Shown here: in pieces, positions 33,615-42,282 of the stretch
Layout of the letters: the number at the start of each line of letters is the position of its first letter
Position numbering within the stretch: the stretch's first letter is position 1
IMG/VR virus record: IMGVR_UViG_3300047322_001193
Location: 1-64,000 of that record
Strand: one strand, 5' to 3'
DNA length: 64,000 bases
DNA from: a virus
Translations under genes and position numbers: made by a program
Notes under the pieces: model-generated
What the model saw: the letters and a program-made list of their open reading frames with translations, nothing else
Databases searched by the model: none
What the model was told of the DNA's origin: nothing

Positions 33615-33962
33615 ATGAAGTACAGACTACTCGAATCGTACGAATGGGAGCGGCTGGAAGGGCTCGTTGAACCTGAGTTCCTCCCCGCATCCGACGCCGC
33701 CACTGCCGCTGTATGCGAGACCGATCAGGGCGTGATCGTGGGTGTGTTGTTCTTGCAACTACAGCTGCATATGGAACCGCTCATCATCGACGACAACCGG
33801 GTCGACTTCAGAAGATTGGTAACGGTACTCGACGACGCTGTATCCGACCGTCACGGTCTGGCATACTACGCCTTCACACAGGATACGAACGTCGCTCGCA
33901 TGGCCGAGATCGTCGGCATGGAGAAGCTGCCGTATGAAGTCTGGCGCAAGGAGGTGGTCTGA
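33615..33962 (+). CDS. GNAT-like protein in tail block, 115 aa
   Basis: Start 33615 is preferred over 33609 because AGGAG lies 6 nt upstream. The fold reads VIVGVLFLQLQLHMEPLIID (strand with a His-bearing turn), a helix around RLVTVLDDAVSDRHG, a strand AYYAFTQDTNVARMAEI and VGMEKLPYEVWRKEV at the end, the helix-strand order of acetyltransferases with the usual Gly-Met/Phe near the end. The acetyl-CoA pyrophosphate loop (RxxGxG) is not clear, so it may be a structural relic. Phages often carry such a gene between fibre and ejection genes. Confidence 0.5.
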   Translation: MKYRLLESYEWERLEGLVEPEFLPASDAATAAVCETDQGVIVGVLFLQLQLHMEPLIIDDNRVDFRRLVTVLDDAVSDRHGLAYYAFTQDTNVARMAEIVGMEKLPYEVWRKEVV

Positions 33963-34672
33963 TGTCCATGCTCGCACCTTTCGCCCCGGCACTGATCAAG
34001 GGCGGCATCGGTCTGGGTGCATCATTGATCGGCGGCAAGCTGGCAGGCGGTACACCCAAAGGCGATCAATCGATACTGGACGCCAACAACCAGGCGATGA
34101 AGGACAACCTGGCGATGTCGGGCCAGCTGCGGCAGGGCGGCTCGGATCTCGTGAATCTCGCGGGTCGCAGCTTCAACCCTGTTGTCGATTACTACAGCAG
34201 GATCCTGAGCGGTGGGAGATCTGGTCTGATGTCCGCACTCGGCCCGCAAGCCAGCAACATCGGCATGGGCTACCAGAACGCCCGCAATACCATCGCCTCA
34301 CTCACACCACGCGGTGGTGGACGCAGCACGATGATGGCGGATCTGCCCTTCCAGCAGCAGAAGGATGTCACGTCACTCTTCCAAACCGAACGTGCTGGTG
34401 CTCCCGCCGGTCTACTGCAGGCCGGATCACAAGCATCGAACGCTGGCAATAATCTGATCTCGAATGCCATCCAGTCGATGTATGGAGCGACCAGCGCCGG
34501 GCGTACGGTGCTCGACTACAACGCCCAGAAGCGTGCTGCGGATCGCGAGTTCGGCGGCAAGCTGGCCGCGCCCATCTACGACCTGTTGAAGGGGCTGAAC
34601 ATCGGCAAGCTCGGTGGTGGCAGTAAAGGATCCGGCACTGCAACAGGCGGGGTCTTAGGAGAGTTTCCATAA
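33962..34672 (+). CDS. internal/ejection virion protein candidate, 236 aa
   Basis: The N-terminus (APFAPALIKGGIGLGASLIG GKL) is a Gly-rich hydrophobic helix like those of podovirus internal proteins that enter the cell envelope. The rest is Ala/Gly/Ser/Gln-rich and helical (MKDNLAMSGQLRQGGSDLV; AGSQASNAGNNLISNAIQSM). Starts in a one-base overlap and ends in an ATG overlap with the next gene, so the three ejection-type genes are coupled. Confidence 0.6.
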   Translation: MSMLAPFAPALIKGGIGLGASLIGGKLAGGTPKGDQSILDANNQAMKDNLAMSGQLRQGGSDLVNLAGRSFNPVVDYYSRILSGGRSGLMSALGPQASNIGMGYQNARNTIASLTPRGGGRSTMMADLPFQQQKDVTSLFQTERAGAPAGLLQAGSQASNAGNNLISNAIQSMYGATSAGRTVLDYNAQKRAADREFGGKLAAPIYDLLKGLNIGKLGGGSKGSGTATGGVLGEFP

Positions 34673-36549
34673 TGCGCGACGTATTGCTTGGCATATTAGG
34701 TGGACTGGGTGAAGCGCACGAGAAGGATCAGCAGAACCTCCTCCAGCAGGAAGTGGCGCGCCGCAAGAACATTGCCGACAGCTGGCAATTCTTAGCGGAA
34801 CATCCCGACACTCGCCCGGAGACACGAGACCTGGCGTTCCGGAACCGTCTCCTGATCGCGCAGACGCCGTACGGGAAGAAGCTGCCCAAAGAGGTGGAGG
34901 ACTTCGGTGCGGCTGAGCATCCGGCAATGCAGATCGGGCAGAGCATTCAAGCGCCACCGACCGACTCCAGTGCCAACCCCGGCATGCAGTCTCCCATCGC
35001 GCCGGGTATCTTGCCGGACGTGTCGGCACCGATCCCGCCACCGACATTGAGCCAGGACACAGTCAACAAGTGGCCGGACAATCGCGCTCCATCCCCCTTC
35101 TACACCACCGAAGAGAAGACGCGGATGCAGCAGCAGTCCACTCAAGCTGCAATTGAAGCGGCTGGCCAGAAAGCCTACTCCGAAGAGAAGGGCCGGACTC
35201 GCGCCCTGTACTCCCCCGAGAACATTCAGGGCATCATCGCTACCGAGCAGGCCAAGAAGCCGGTCACCATCATTCCGCGTGGTGGCACTGCCATCGATGC
35301 GCAGGGGCGCACCATCGGCGTTGGTCAACCGTATGAGCGCACTCCCGATCAGCAAATGCTCGAAGCGGCATCGCAGATCGTTGCGAAGCGCCACAATCTC
35401 TCCATCAAGGACGATCTCGGTATCGGAATCTTCGGCAAATTGCCGCCGTCATTACAGGCGGAAGCGGCACAGGAACATGCGCTGATGAAAGAGAATCCCG
35501 ATGCTGCTGAAATTCGTAAGCTCGGGATGACGCGCAGCAAACTCCTCAACCAGGAGACGCAACTCCGTATCAACGATCTGCTGGCCGAGAACAATCCAGA
35601 CTCGTTCGACAAGATCGCGGATCTGGTGAACGACTCCCCTGACGCGCTGTTCAACTACTCGCCGAAGGATGTGGCGAAGATCTCGAATGCGATGCTGGTG
35701 AAGGGCTACCCAGTCCCGCGCAAACCGCTGCCCGCCACACAGCAGGTACAGGTCTCGAATGCGGAACTGGTGATGCAGAACATCTCCGACATCCGCGCCA
35801 TGATCCAGAAGTATCCCGATGTGGTGGGTCCTATCGTCGGGCGAGCTGGCCTGACTGAAGAGGAGTGGGGTGCGCCGATATTCGACGCTCGCAACGACCC
35901 CGAGAAGGCGTCTGTTGAGCAGGAGCTGCGCAACCGGATGAAGTATCTCATCGCGCAGGATCTCAAAGCTCTCATCGGTGCGCGTCCACCGCAGCAATGG
36001 TTACAAGAGTTGCAGAAGTCTTCACCGCGACCGCAACAAGCGCTGCCGTTCCTCGAAGGATCCCTGCGCGGTATGGAGGGCTCGGCGGGTCGTGTTCTGG
36101 ATCAAGCCTACCGCACCAGATACGGTACCCAGCCGACCGCGACGGGCCGGGGGCCGTCTCCGGGGTCCACCGCGACTCCCCGCCCGTCTGCCGCTCCCAC
36201 TACTCCAGGCGCTCCGACACCGCCACCGGGAGGCAGGGCTGCCGCTCCCCCAGCCGCAGGTGCAGGTGGTGGCAAGGCCGAGCCGGGTTCGGCAGGCTAT
36301 GTGACGCTCGAAGATGTGCAGGCCTTCGCCGACGATCCGCGTCACGCGAAGATGACACTGGCGCAAGCTGAGGAACAATTCCGCTCACAGGGCTTCACGA
36401 TCCTGCCACCAACCACAACACCCGCCCAGCGCAGGAAGAAGCCCGCTTACACACCATCCGCCAGTCATGGCGTGCTGATCCCTGGTGAAGGCGTGCCGCT
36501 CAGCCTGCAACCGGCACCGCTGAATCTTTCGCTGAGGCCGGGAGGGTAA
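34672..36549 (+). CDS. internal/ejection virion protein candidate, 625 aa
   Basis: Starts LLGILGGLGEAHEKDQQ. It is long, helical and Gln/Ala-rich, with a charged middle (TRSKLLNQETQLRINDLL; LRNRMKYLIAQDLKALIG) and a low-complexity Pro/Ala/Thr stretch at about residues 490-545 (PSPGSTATPRPSAAPTTPG). No transglycosylase motif is visible. The order of three such proteins after the fibre gene is that of P22-like ejection genes (gp7/gp20/gp16), which I use only as an analogy. Confidence 0.55.
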   Translation: MRDVLLGILGGLGEAHEKDQQNLLQQEVARRKNIADSWQFLAEHPDTRPETRDLAFRNRLLIAQTPYGKKLPKEVEDFGAAEHPAMQIGQSIQAPPTDSSANPGMQSPIAPGILPDVSAPIPPPTLSQDTVNKWPDNRAPSPFYTTEEKTRMQQQSTQAAIEAAGQKAYSEEKGRTRALYSPENIQGIIATEQAKKPVTIIPRGGTAIDAQGRTIGVGQPYERTPDQQMLEAASQIVAKRHNLSIKDDLGIGIFGKLPPSLQAEAAQEHALMKENPDAAEIRKLGMTRSKLLNQETQLRINDLLAENNPDSFDKIADLVNDSPDALFNYSPKDVAKISNAMLVKGYPVPRKPLPATQQVQVSNAELVMQNISDIRAMIQKYPDVVGPIVGRAGLTEEEWGAPIFDARNDPEKASVEQELRNRMKYLIAQDLKALIGARPPQQWLQELQKSSPRPQQALPFLEGSLRGMEGSAGRVLDQAYRTRYGTQPTATGRGPSPGSTATPRPSAAPTTPGAPTPPPGGRAAAPPAAGAGGGKAEPGSAGYVTLEDVQAFADDPRHAKMTLAQAEEQFRSQGFTILPPTTTPAQRRKKPAYTPSASHGVLIPGEGVPLSLQPAPLNLSLRPGG

Positions 36550-36553
36550 AGAT

Positions 36554-38314
36554 ATGCCGCAGCTGTCGGTGGAACAATTCATGCGTGAACGAGGAGCGCC
36601 CGCCGCTCCGACTGCCACACCACCGTCACGCAGCGCACCGCCATCGCGCAGTGCGGGAGGTCTGTCGCCTGCCGACTTCATGCGTGAACGCGGCGCACCG
36701 CTCCCACCGACCAACGCACCCGCTGCCAGCGCCGGTACGGATGAAGAAGCGCCCAGTCTCGCGGGTTTCGGGAAGAATGTGGTCACCTCCACCGGCAATC
36801 TGCTGGGCGGTGTCGCGGGTATGGTGCTGCACCCACTCGACACACTGGAGAACGTCGGTGAACTCGCACTCGGCGGTGCTGAGAAGCTGGTACCGGGTGC
36901 ACATCAGGCGATCACTGGTACACCAGCGCACGAGATCAATCCATTCGATCAGGTGTGGGCCGGGCTGAAGGACAGGTATGGTGGCATCGAGAACATCAAG
37001 AAGACGGCGTACAAAGATCCGGCGGGATTCGCTGCCGATCTCGCGGCGCTGGTGTCGGGTATCGGTGGCGCTGCAGAGCTGGGCGGTCGGGTGGCTGGCA
37101 TCAGTAACCTAGCACGCGCTGGCGAACTAGCCACTCAAGCGAGCCGCTTCGTCGATCCGCTCAACCTCGTCGCCAAAGGTGTAGGGAGTGTCGGCGCACC
37201 CATTGCGCGAGGTGCAGGTAAGCTGGCTTCAGAAGCTGTCGGGCTCACAACGGGTGCGGGTGGTGAAGCGATCCGCACTGCACTCCGATCTCCATCACAG
37301 GACTTCTTAGCTGCGATGCGCGGCGACATCTCGATCCAGGACATCGCCGACAATGTGAAGAAGGCAGTGCAGGATGTCCGTAAGCAGCGAGGGGATGAGT
37401 ATCGGCTGCGGCTCAATACACTGCCACCAACCAATCTCAGCATCTTCCCGGTGCAGCAGGAGCTCGTTAATCAGTTGAATGATTTCGGTGTCAAGCTGAC
37501 ACGGAAACAAGTCACGGTCGGTAAAGGTCCGATGGCGGTAGTGAAGAGTGTGATCGTGCCGGACTTCTCGACATCCACACTCGGCGACGTAGCGGCGCAG
37601 AACCAGGTGCGTAAGGTCGTGAGCGATGTATTGACCTGGCCGCAACGGAACGGTGTCCCACCCGACCTGATCCCGCACGAGATGATGGACACGCTCAAAC
37701 GCAGACTGGATGCGTACTACGGCCAGACCAGCGATGCGCGCAAGCTCACCGCGGCGGTGAAGAATTCGGTCCGCACCGAATTGGGACAGGTGCCGGGCTA
37801 CAACGCGATGACGTCGGCGTACGAGAAGGCGACGCGATTCCTCGATGAGGTGGAACCGGAGCTCAGCGCCAAACGGACGACGATGAAGGGCACCACCGTA
37901 CGCAAGTTGACGTACGCGCTGAACCAGAACAACGACTACCGTCAGCTGCTCGTCGACGCGCTGGATGCGAAGACGGGCTCCGCACTGCACGACCAGATCG
38001 CCGGGCACGCACTCAGCAAGTGGGCACCTCGTGGCCTGATGCGAACTGTCGTGGGCGGCAAGATTCTGTTCGGCATGGGCGCTGCATTCCACCCCGCAGC
38101 ACTGCTCGAAGCGTCGCTGACGTCACCGCGTGCGATGGGAGAGCTGGTGTCGGGCGTCGGTCAGCTGAAGAAGTTCGCCGGGCCCGCAGCAGGTAAGGTA
38201 GGGCGCACGCTGGCAGCACCTGGGGTGTACCGACCAGTGCTGAACGCCCAGCCCTCGCCGCAACCGTCGCAGGAGTACGACTACATCAACGGTCGGCTGG
38301 TGCCGCGATTATGA
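36554..38314 (+). CDS. internal/ejection virion protein candidate, 586 aa
   Basis: Two copies of the short phrase EQFMRERGAP / ADFMRERGAPLPP lie at residues 6-15 and 38-50. They are followed by a hydrophobic Gly/Ala-rich region (VTSTGNLLGGVAGMVLHPLD; LAALVSGIGGAAELGGRVAG) that could insert in a membrane. The second half is helical with conserved-looking charge. It is probably ejected with the DNA; no enzyme motif. ATGA overlap with the next gene. Confidence 0.55.
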   Translation: MPQLSVEQFMRERGAPAAPTATPPSRSAPPSRSAGGLSPADFMRERGAPLPPTNAPAASAGTDEEAPSLAGFGKNVVTSTGNLLGGVAGMVLHPLDTLENVGELALGGAEKLVPGAHQAITGTPAHEINPFDQVWAGLKDRYGGIENIKKTAYKDPAGFAADLAALVSGIGGAAELGGRVAGISNLARAGELATQASRFVDPLNLVAKGVGSVGAPIARGAGKLASEAVGLTTGAGGEAIRTALRSPSQDFLAAMRGDISIQDIADNVKKAVQDVRKQRGDEYRLRLNTLPPTNLSIFPVQQELVNQLNDFGVKLTRKQVTVGKGPMAVVKSVIVPDFSTSTLGDVAAQNQVRKVVSDVLTWPQRNGVPPDLIPHEMMDTLKRRLDAYYGQTSDARKLTAAVKNSVRTELGQVPGYNAMTSAYEKATRFLDEVEPELSAKRTTMKGTTVRKLTYALNQNNDYRQLLVDALDAKTGSALHDQIAGHALSKWAPRGLMRTVVGGKILFGMGAAFHPAALLEASLTSPRAMGELVSGVGQLKKFAGPAAGKVGRTLAAPGVYRPVLNAQPSPQPSQEYDYINGRLVPRL

Positions 38315-39819
38315 GTCGACTCGAAGATCCCGCGACTCTACCGCCGATGATCCGAGTGAACGCGCCGGATGGTCGTGTGATCCATTACCCCGGCGACACG
38401 CCGATCCATGCGATCCAGGCGCATCTCGATTCTCTATTTCAGACGCCCGAGATGATGCCCGCACATGCTGTGGCACCAGCACCAATCCCAGCACACAACA
38501 AGCGGCTCATCCCGACCGCAGCACCAGAACCTATCCCGCCATCGACTGTCACTGGTGGTGGCACAGGCTCGATGCTGGACTTCAATCAGAACACCCCCAA
38601 TACGATCCTCGGTCAGCTCGGCACTATCGGCGATATGGGATCCTCCCTGCTTCGACAATTCGGCGGCGGTACCGACAAGACCTACGAAACCCTCGACACA
38701 CAGAACTTCTTGCCCGGCCAGCAACCCGCACCAGGCTCACCGCGTTTCGTCACGAGCGAGAGATACGGTGCGATGGCACCCCCATTCGCGGGCGGCGCTG
38801 CGGGTGAAGAAGAGGATCTGCTGCGCTCATTCGAGCGAATGAAGAAGCACATGCGCCCGGAAGTCGCTGAAGTTCTCGACAAGGGGATGAAGACCCGCAT
38901 CGCGAGCGCATACTCCGAACTCCCACCCGCCGCTGAATGGGAAGCCGCTGCTCGTGCTGGCGTCGCCAAACGCGGCTGGTACAAGAACAGCGGTGCCGCC
39001 ATCAAATCCATGTTCGGTACCGACACCCCACTCTTCACCGGCGTTCTCGCGGCAACGTCTCCTCGCCAGACAGTAGCCGACAATCTGAAGATGGCCACCC
39101 GCGTCTTCGGAGCGTGGGTGGATGCCGGTCGCCCGGAGTCGGCTGAGGAGATCATGAAGGTCCTCGAAACCGTCCCCGGTGCGAGCATGGGCTCACGAGT
39201 ACCGAACCAGATCCGGGCGCTGCAGGGCAAACCGCTGGTAGATTTCGTCGAGCCCGGTGCGGGTGGCAGCGGCTGGAAGGTGGAGTCGTTCCGTCGCAAT
39301 CTATTGGGTGAAATGGACTACTCGACCAACGACACCTGGATGGCGAAATTCATCGGCAAGAATGGCGATTGGTTCGGCAGCAAAGCCAACTACCTCGCTG
39401 CTGATGCTATGGCCAGGCAAGTCGGCAAACGCATGGGCTGGGAGACCGCAGAAGTTCAGGAAACCGTCTGGTCCTGGATGAAGACTCTTATCGAACAGAC
39501 CCCAAGTTCTAGTACACTGAAGGAAGGATTGAAAGGAGTCACCCATGAGCTCATCGCACAAGACCCGGACTTCGCGACCCTCCTCAGCGACCCCGAGATC
39601 GCCAAAGAACTTGAGCGAGCCGGGTTCAAACCACCCGCCGCAACCGGGAGCCGACCAGGCACTACCGCAGCGAACATTGGAAGAGAAGAAGGCGGTGATC
39701 CTCGCGTTCTTGAGAGGGTTGTCCGCCGACTCAAACGGCAAGGAATCGAACCGGTAGGCGCGGCCAAGCCGCGCATTGCCGCACCCTCTCCACCACCCCC
39801 ATCACGACCACCCAGATGA
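38311..39819 (+). CDS. virion protein with polyvalent-protein-like domain, 502 aa
   Basis: Low-complexity N-terminus (HAVAPAPIPAHNKRL). Residues about 210-270 (GWYKNSGAAIKSMFG, VLAATSPRQTVADNLKMATR) match a domain found in large phage polyvalent/injected proteins, with the LAATSP-type signature. A second ordered part (SFRRNLLGEMDYSTNDTWMA; AADAMARQVGKRMGWE) follows, then a Pro-rich end. It could act inside the host at entry. Last gene of the virion operon. A second reading frame, 39545-39757, lies inside it; see findings. Confidence 0.55.
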   Translation: MSRLEDPATLPPMIRVNAPDGRVIHYPGDTPIHAIQAHLDSLFQTPEMMPAHAVAPAPIPAHNKRLIPTAAPEPIPPSTVTGGGTGSMLDFNQNTPNTILGQLGTIGDMGSSLLRQFGGGTDKTYETLDTQNFLPGQQPAPGSPRFVTSERYGAMAPPFAGGAAGEEEDLLRSFERMKKHMRPEVAEVLDKGMKTRIASAYSELPPAAEWEAAARAGVAKRGWYKNSGAAIKSMFGTDTPLFTGVLAATSPRQTVADNLKMATRVFGAWVDAGRPESAEEIMKVLETVPGASMGSRVPNQIRALQGKPLVDFVEPGAGGSGWKVESFRRNLLGEMDYSTNDTWMAKFIGKNGDWFGSKANYLAADAMARQVGKRMGWETAEVQETVWSWMKTLIEQTPSSSTLKEGLKGVTHELIAQDPDFATLLSDPEIAKELERAGFKPPAATGSRPGTTAANIGREEGGDPRVLERVVRRLKRQGIEPVGAAKPRIAAPSPPPPSRPPR

Positions 39820-39823
39820 CAGC

Positions 39824-40075
39824 CACTGCTACTAAATTGCTACCATCGACGGCGATCAATGAGCACCATCACACTCCCAGTTGCTCCAAGATCTCCGGAC
39901 ACCACACTGAGCTGAAACCCGCGACCACACTGGGGTTGCCACCTCCCGCACCCTCCCGCTGCTACCACGCACAACTTTCGTAGAATCTGCGGATTATGCC
40001 TGGCAGGCATAGGGTTTGACTTGTGAAGTCAGAGAGTTAGGTGGGATTTGGAAGTCACTGCTACTAAATTGCTAC
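39824..40075. repeat. 20-bp direct repeats flanking candidate attP
   Basis: CACTGCTACTAAATTGCTAC occurs at 39824-39843 and again at 40056-40075, identical and 232 bp apart. The hexamer TGCTAC occurs five times in this span (39827, 39838, 39960, 40059, 40070). Repeated short sites around a core are typical arm-type integrase sites. The interval 39820-40095 contains no gene I can support. It lies between the virion operon and the tRNA. Confidence 0.6.
39995..40031. promoter_or_regulatory. two palindromes in the candidate attP
   Basis: TATGCCTGGCAGGCATA (39995-40011) is a palindrome with 8-bp arms around one G. TGACTTGTGAAGTCA (40017-40031) has 6-bp arms around GTG. Neither is followed by a U-tract in either direction that would make a strong terminator. 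They lie midway between the 20-bp direct repeats and may be a core crossover region or regulator sites. Confidence 0.45.
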
Positions 40076-40095
40076 TTTGATACTGTTTCGCCCTC

Positions 40096-40168
40096 GGGCC
40101 TGTAGCGCAGCTGGGAGCGCGCCACACTGGCAGTGTGGAGGTCGTCGGTTCGATCCCGACCAGGTCCA
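40096..40168 (+). tRNA. tRNA-Ala (anticodon GGC)
   Basis: Full cloverleaf: acceptor GGGCCTG (40096-40102) with CAGGTCC (40161-40167), D stem GCGC/GCGC, anticodon stem CCACA/TGTGG around loop CTGGCAG (anticodon GGC), T stem GTCGG/CCGAC with TTCGATC, discriminator A. The third acceptor pair is G-U, the known alanine identity element. CCA is not encoded. It lies next to the integrase block, so it may be a translation aid, or an attachment-site copy of a host tRNA gene. Confidence 0.9.
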
Positions 40169-40170
40169 CT

Positions 40171-40254
40171 ATGATTCCAATCGGTACTGTTCTGGCGATC
40201 CTCTGGTTCCTCTTGTGGTGGTACGAACACGTACGAGACAGTCGGCCACGGTGA
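40171..40254 (+). CDS. possible 27-aa membrane peptide after the tRNA
   Basis: A short frame starting two bases after the tRNA encodes MIPIGTVLAILWFLLWWYE followed by a basic tail (HVRDSRPR), a single-span membrane helix. There is no clear ribosome site because the tRNA end occupies that position, and the next ATG follows one base after its stop. Real translation is uncertain. Confidence 0.3.
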   Translation: MIPIGTVLAILWFLLWWYEHVRDSRPR

Positions 40255-40255
40255 G

Positions 40256-40552
40256 ATGGGCGTCACGATCCGTCAGAAGAACCGCAAGCAGGGTGACAAC
40301 AACTGGTGGATCTTCGTATCCCACCTCAATCGCCGTACGAGCCTCAAGGTGGGGTCGAAGACGGCAGCGATGGATGTTCAGCGGGAACTGCAGGTGATGC
40401 TCGCTGTGGACCGGATTATGCACGATCTGACCCCGCGAGAACGTCGCCGGGTGAAGCTCGATCCGGAGCTCGAACGGCAGGCCGACAATCTGCGCTCACG
40501 ACTGTGGCGATTGTGGAATGAACTGGAAGTGTTATTGGGGAGGAATCATTGA
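40256..40552 (+). CDS. stand-alone integrase arm-binding-like protein, 98 aa
   Basis: The N-terminus GVTIRQKNRKQGDNNWWIFV, with HLNRRTSLKVGSKTAAMDVQ following, is the three-strand-plus-helix unit that opens many phage tyrosine integrases (W-W-V/I-F ... R-R-x-S-x-K-V-G-x-K-x-A-A). No catalytic domain follows, only a charged helical tail. It may compete with or assist the integrase at arm sites, or bind the repeats beside it. It overlaps the next gene by four bases. Confidence 0.55.
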   Translation: MGVTIRQKNRKQGDNNWWIFVSHLNRRTSLKVGSKTAAMDVQRELQVMLAVDRIMHDLTPRERRRVKLDPELERQADNLRSRLWRLWNELEVLLGRNH

Positions 40553-40836
40553 CCGACGACGAGAAGACCGTCACGCCTCAGATGCGAAAGCAATACCGAC
40601 AGCTTGCCGAAATGATGAGGTCCGCTTTCCTGGCAGACATGTTCAATCTCAAATACGAAACCATCGAGCGCCAGTTCGGATCCGAGAAGCCGCCTGACGA
40701 CTACTGGATCTTTGCGGCTGCGCGGACCTGGGGAGAGATGCATGGGCTTCTGGAGAAGGCGGATGAGGAGGGTCGGGCGAGAGTCGTGGGGAGCCGGGCG
40801 GCGTTGAAGCTCGTCCGGCCCCAACCTGTCGATTAG
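40549..40836 (+). CDS. hypothetical protein, 95 aa
   Basis: TTG start with GGGGAGGAATCA at ideal spacing. Helical protein (PQMRKQYRQLAEMMRSAFLA; FAAARTWGEMHGLLEKADEE) without a recognised motif. It ends by overlapping the convergent end of the integrase gene by four bases. Being coupled to the arm-binding-like protein, it could be a partner in recombination control; that is inference. Confidence 0.5.
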   Translation: MTDDEKTVTPQMRKQYRQLAEMMRSAFLADMFNLKYETIERQFGSEKPPDDYWIFAAARTWGEMHGLLEKADEEGRARVVGSRAALKLVRPQPVD

Positions 40837-41978
40837 CTCAGCTTCAGTTTGGACTTTTGCGCTTCGAGGTAATCGCTGAAGCGATCCGCCGCCTGCGCCC
40901 GTGCTGTGGAGTCGAGGTGGATGTAGGTGTCCGCCATCTTGATCGATGCCCAGCCCGCCATCTGTTTCAGATCGAATGCAGACGCACCGCCCTCCACCGC
41001 ACGAGTGAGTGCCGTGTGACGGAAATCGTACAACCGGAAGCGCGGGATCGCGAGCGGCTCATTGCGCGTCCACAGACGTTTGTGTGTCGACTGGAATGAC
41101 GTGAGCGGCGTGTGGTGGAACTTGCCGTTGCGGTCGGCGGGGAACACGTGACCCGACTTCGGGCAGCCCATCCGCATCCAGCGTTCCTTGAGAATCTTCG
41201 CGAGTCCGAGCGTCATCCCTAGTTCACGCTGACGCATCTTGCCCGTCTTCATACAGCTGTCGAAGATGTAACCGTTGGTGTACTTGCCGACTGCGCCGAA
41301 GAAGACGTTCGGCCAGGTGAGCCCCGCGCAGGTGCCTGGTTCCATCCCGCTGTTGATCAGGATCGAACAGAAGTCGCGATGGTCACGGTCCACCGCCGCC
41401 ATGTAGATCGCCTCTTCCTCGAACGTGACAGAGACGCCCATGAACTCCCCTTTCGGAAACGTCGTGAACGTCGGGAGTGTGGCGATCAGCTTCCAGTCCT
41501 GCGCTTTGGTCAGGATCACGTTCAGCACGACCATGTTCTTCTTCTGGGTCTGCACCGCCAGCTTCTGTTCGCACAGCTCACCCTCGAAGGCGTCGATGAG
41601 TTCGCGGTCGATCTTGTCCAGCGTGGCGTCAGCGAGAGGCGCGAACTTGAGGATGGCTGTGATGCGCTGGCGATAGAATTCGAGCGTGCTGGGTCTCTTC
41701 TTCTTGCGGCACCAGTCCCAGAACCGGCCACCCACTTCATCATCGGCGTCGGGTAGGCGGGCGAAGTCAGCGAGCGTGGGGGCGGTCGGGAGCGGTTTCG
41801 GCTGCGCAGCTTCCTTCTTCGCATCCTCGAATTCCTGCGCGACTTTCACACGTTCGGCGGTCTCGCGCTTCAATGCGACCTTCATGTCTGTGGTGTTCAG
41901 AGAGCGGAAGATCTGCTTCCCCTCGTGCATGAACTTTGTGTAGAGCTTCGGTGAACCTTTGCGAGTGATGATTGCCAT
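40833..41978 (-). CDS. int: tyrosine-recombinase integrase, 381 aa
   Basis: Site-specific recombinase for integration of phage DNA. N-terminal arm-binding unit (residues 1-50), core-binding SAM-like domain (about 75-175), and catalytic domain. Catalytic features: K244 (in MKTGKMRQ), Y317-x-x-R320 (in RLYDFRHTAL), W343 (in QMAGWASI) and the nucleophile Y352 (in ADTYIHLD). The usual first Arg of the TGxRxxE box is replaced: GMEPGT has E213. Activity may be altered or another residue may serve. The leader carries GGACGACACC and AAAGGA precedes the ATG. Confidence 0.8.
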   Translation of the reverse strand: MAIITRKGSPKLYTKFMHEGKQIFRSLNTTDMKVALKRETAERVKVAQEFEDAKKEAAQPKPLPTAPTLADFARLPDADDEVGGRFWDWCRKKKRPSTLEFYRQRITAILKFAPLADATLDKIDRELIDAFEGELCEQKLAVQTQKKNMVVLNVILTKAQDWKLIATLPTFTTFPKGEFMGVSVTFEEEAIYMAAVDRDHRDFCSILINSGMEPGTCAGLTWPNVFFGAVGKYTNGYIFDSCMKTGKMRQRELGMTLGLAKILKERWMRMGCPKSGHVFPADRNGKFHHTPLTSFQSTHKRLWTRNEPLAIPRFRLYDFRHTALTRAVEGGASAFDLKQMAGWASIKMADTYIHLDSTARAQAADRFSDYLEAQKSKLKLS

Positions 41979-42054
41979 TGGTGTCGTCCTTTCGTTAGTA
42001 GCCTGATGTTGCAGACGGGAGCAATGATACCACAGGAGGTCATGGGGTCAACAG

Positions 42055-42282
42055 CTAATCGTTGCGGTCTTTGTTGCGCTCGATGAACGCATCCAGGTCG
42101 TCGAGATCGATCTTGGCACCACGCATATCGTTGTGCGGCCCGTCACCGGCGGGAAAGCGGATGAATGGGATCTTACCGCTCGCGATCCAGCGTCGTAACG
42201 TCCAGCGCGAGATGCCGAGGTACTCTGCAGCTTTGTTGATGCCGACGACGCGGTGGTCGGTGCGTGTTCTTACGATCTTCAT
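42055..42282 (-). CDS. excisionase-like HTH protein, 75 aa
   Basis: Residues 15-40 (INKAAEYLGISRWTLRRWIA, then SGKIPFIRF) are a MerR/HTH_17-type winged helix with the S/GxIPxxR wing, the common fold of phage excisionases (recombination directionality factors) and small regulators. It lies just upstream of the integrase in the same direction. The start at 42282 overlaps the stop of the glycosyltransferase, so it is translated as the last gene of the glycan operon. Confidence 0.7.
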   Translation of the reverse strand: MKIVRTRTDHRVVGINKAAEYLGISRWTLRRWIASGKIPFIRFPAGDGPHNDMRGAKIDLDDLDAFIERNKDRND

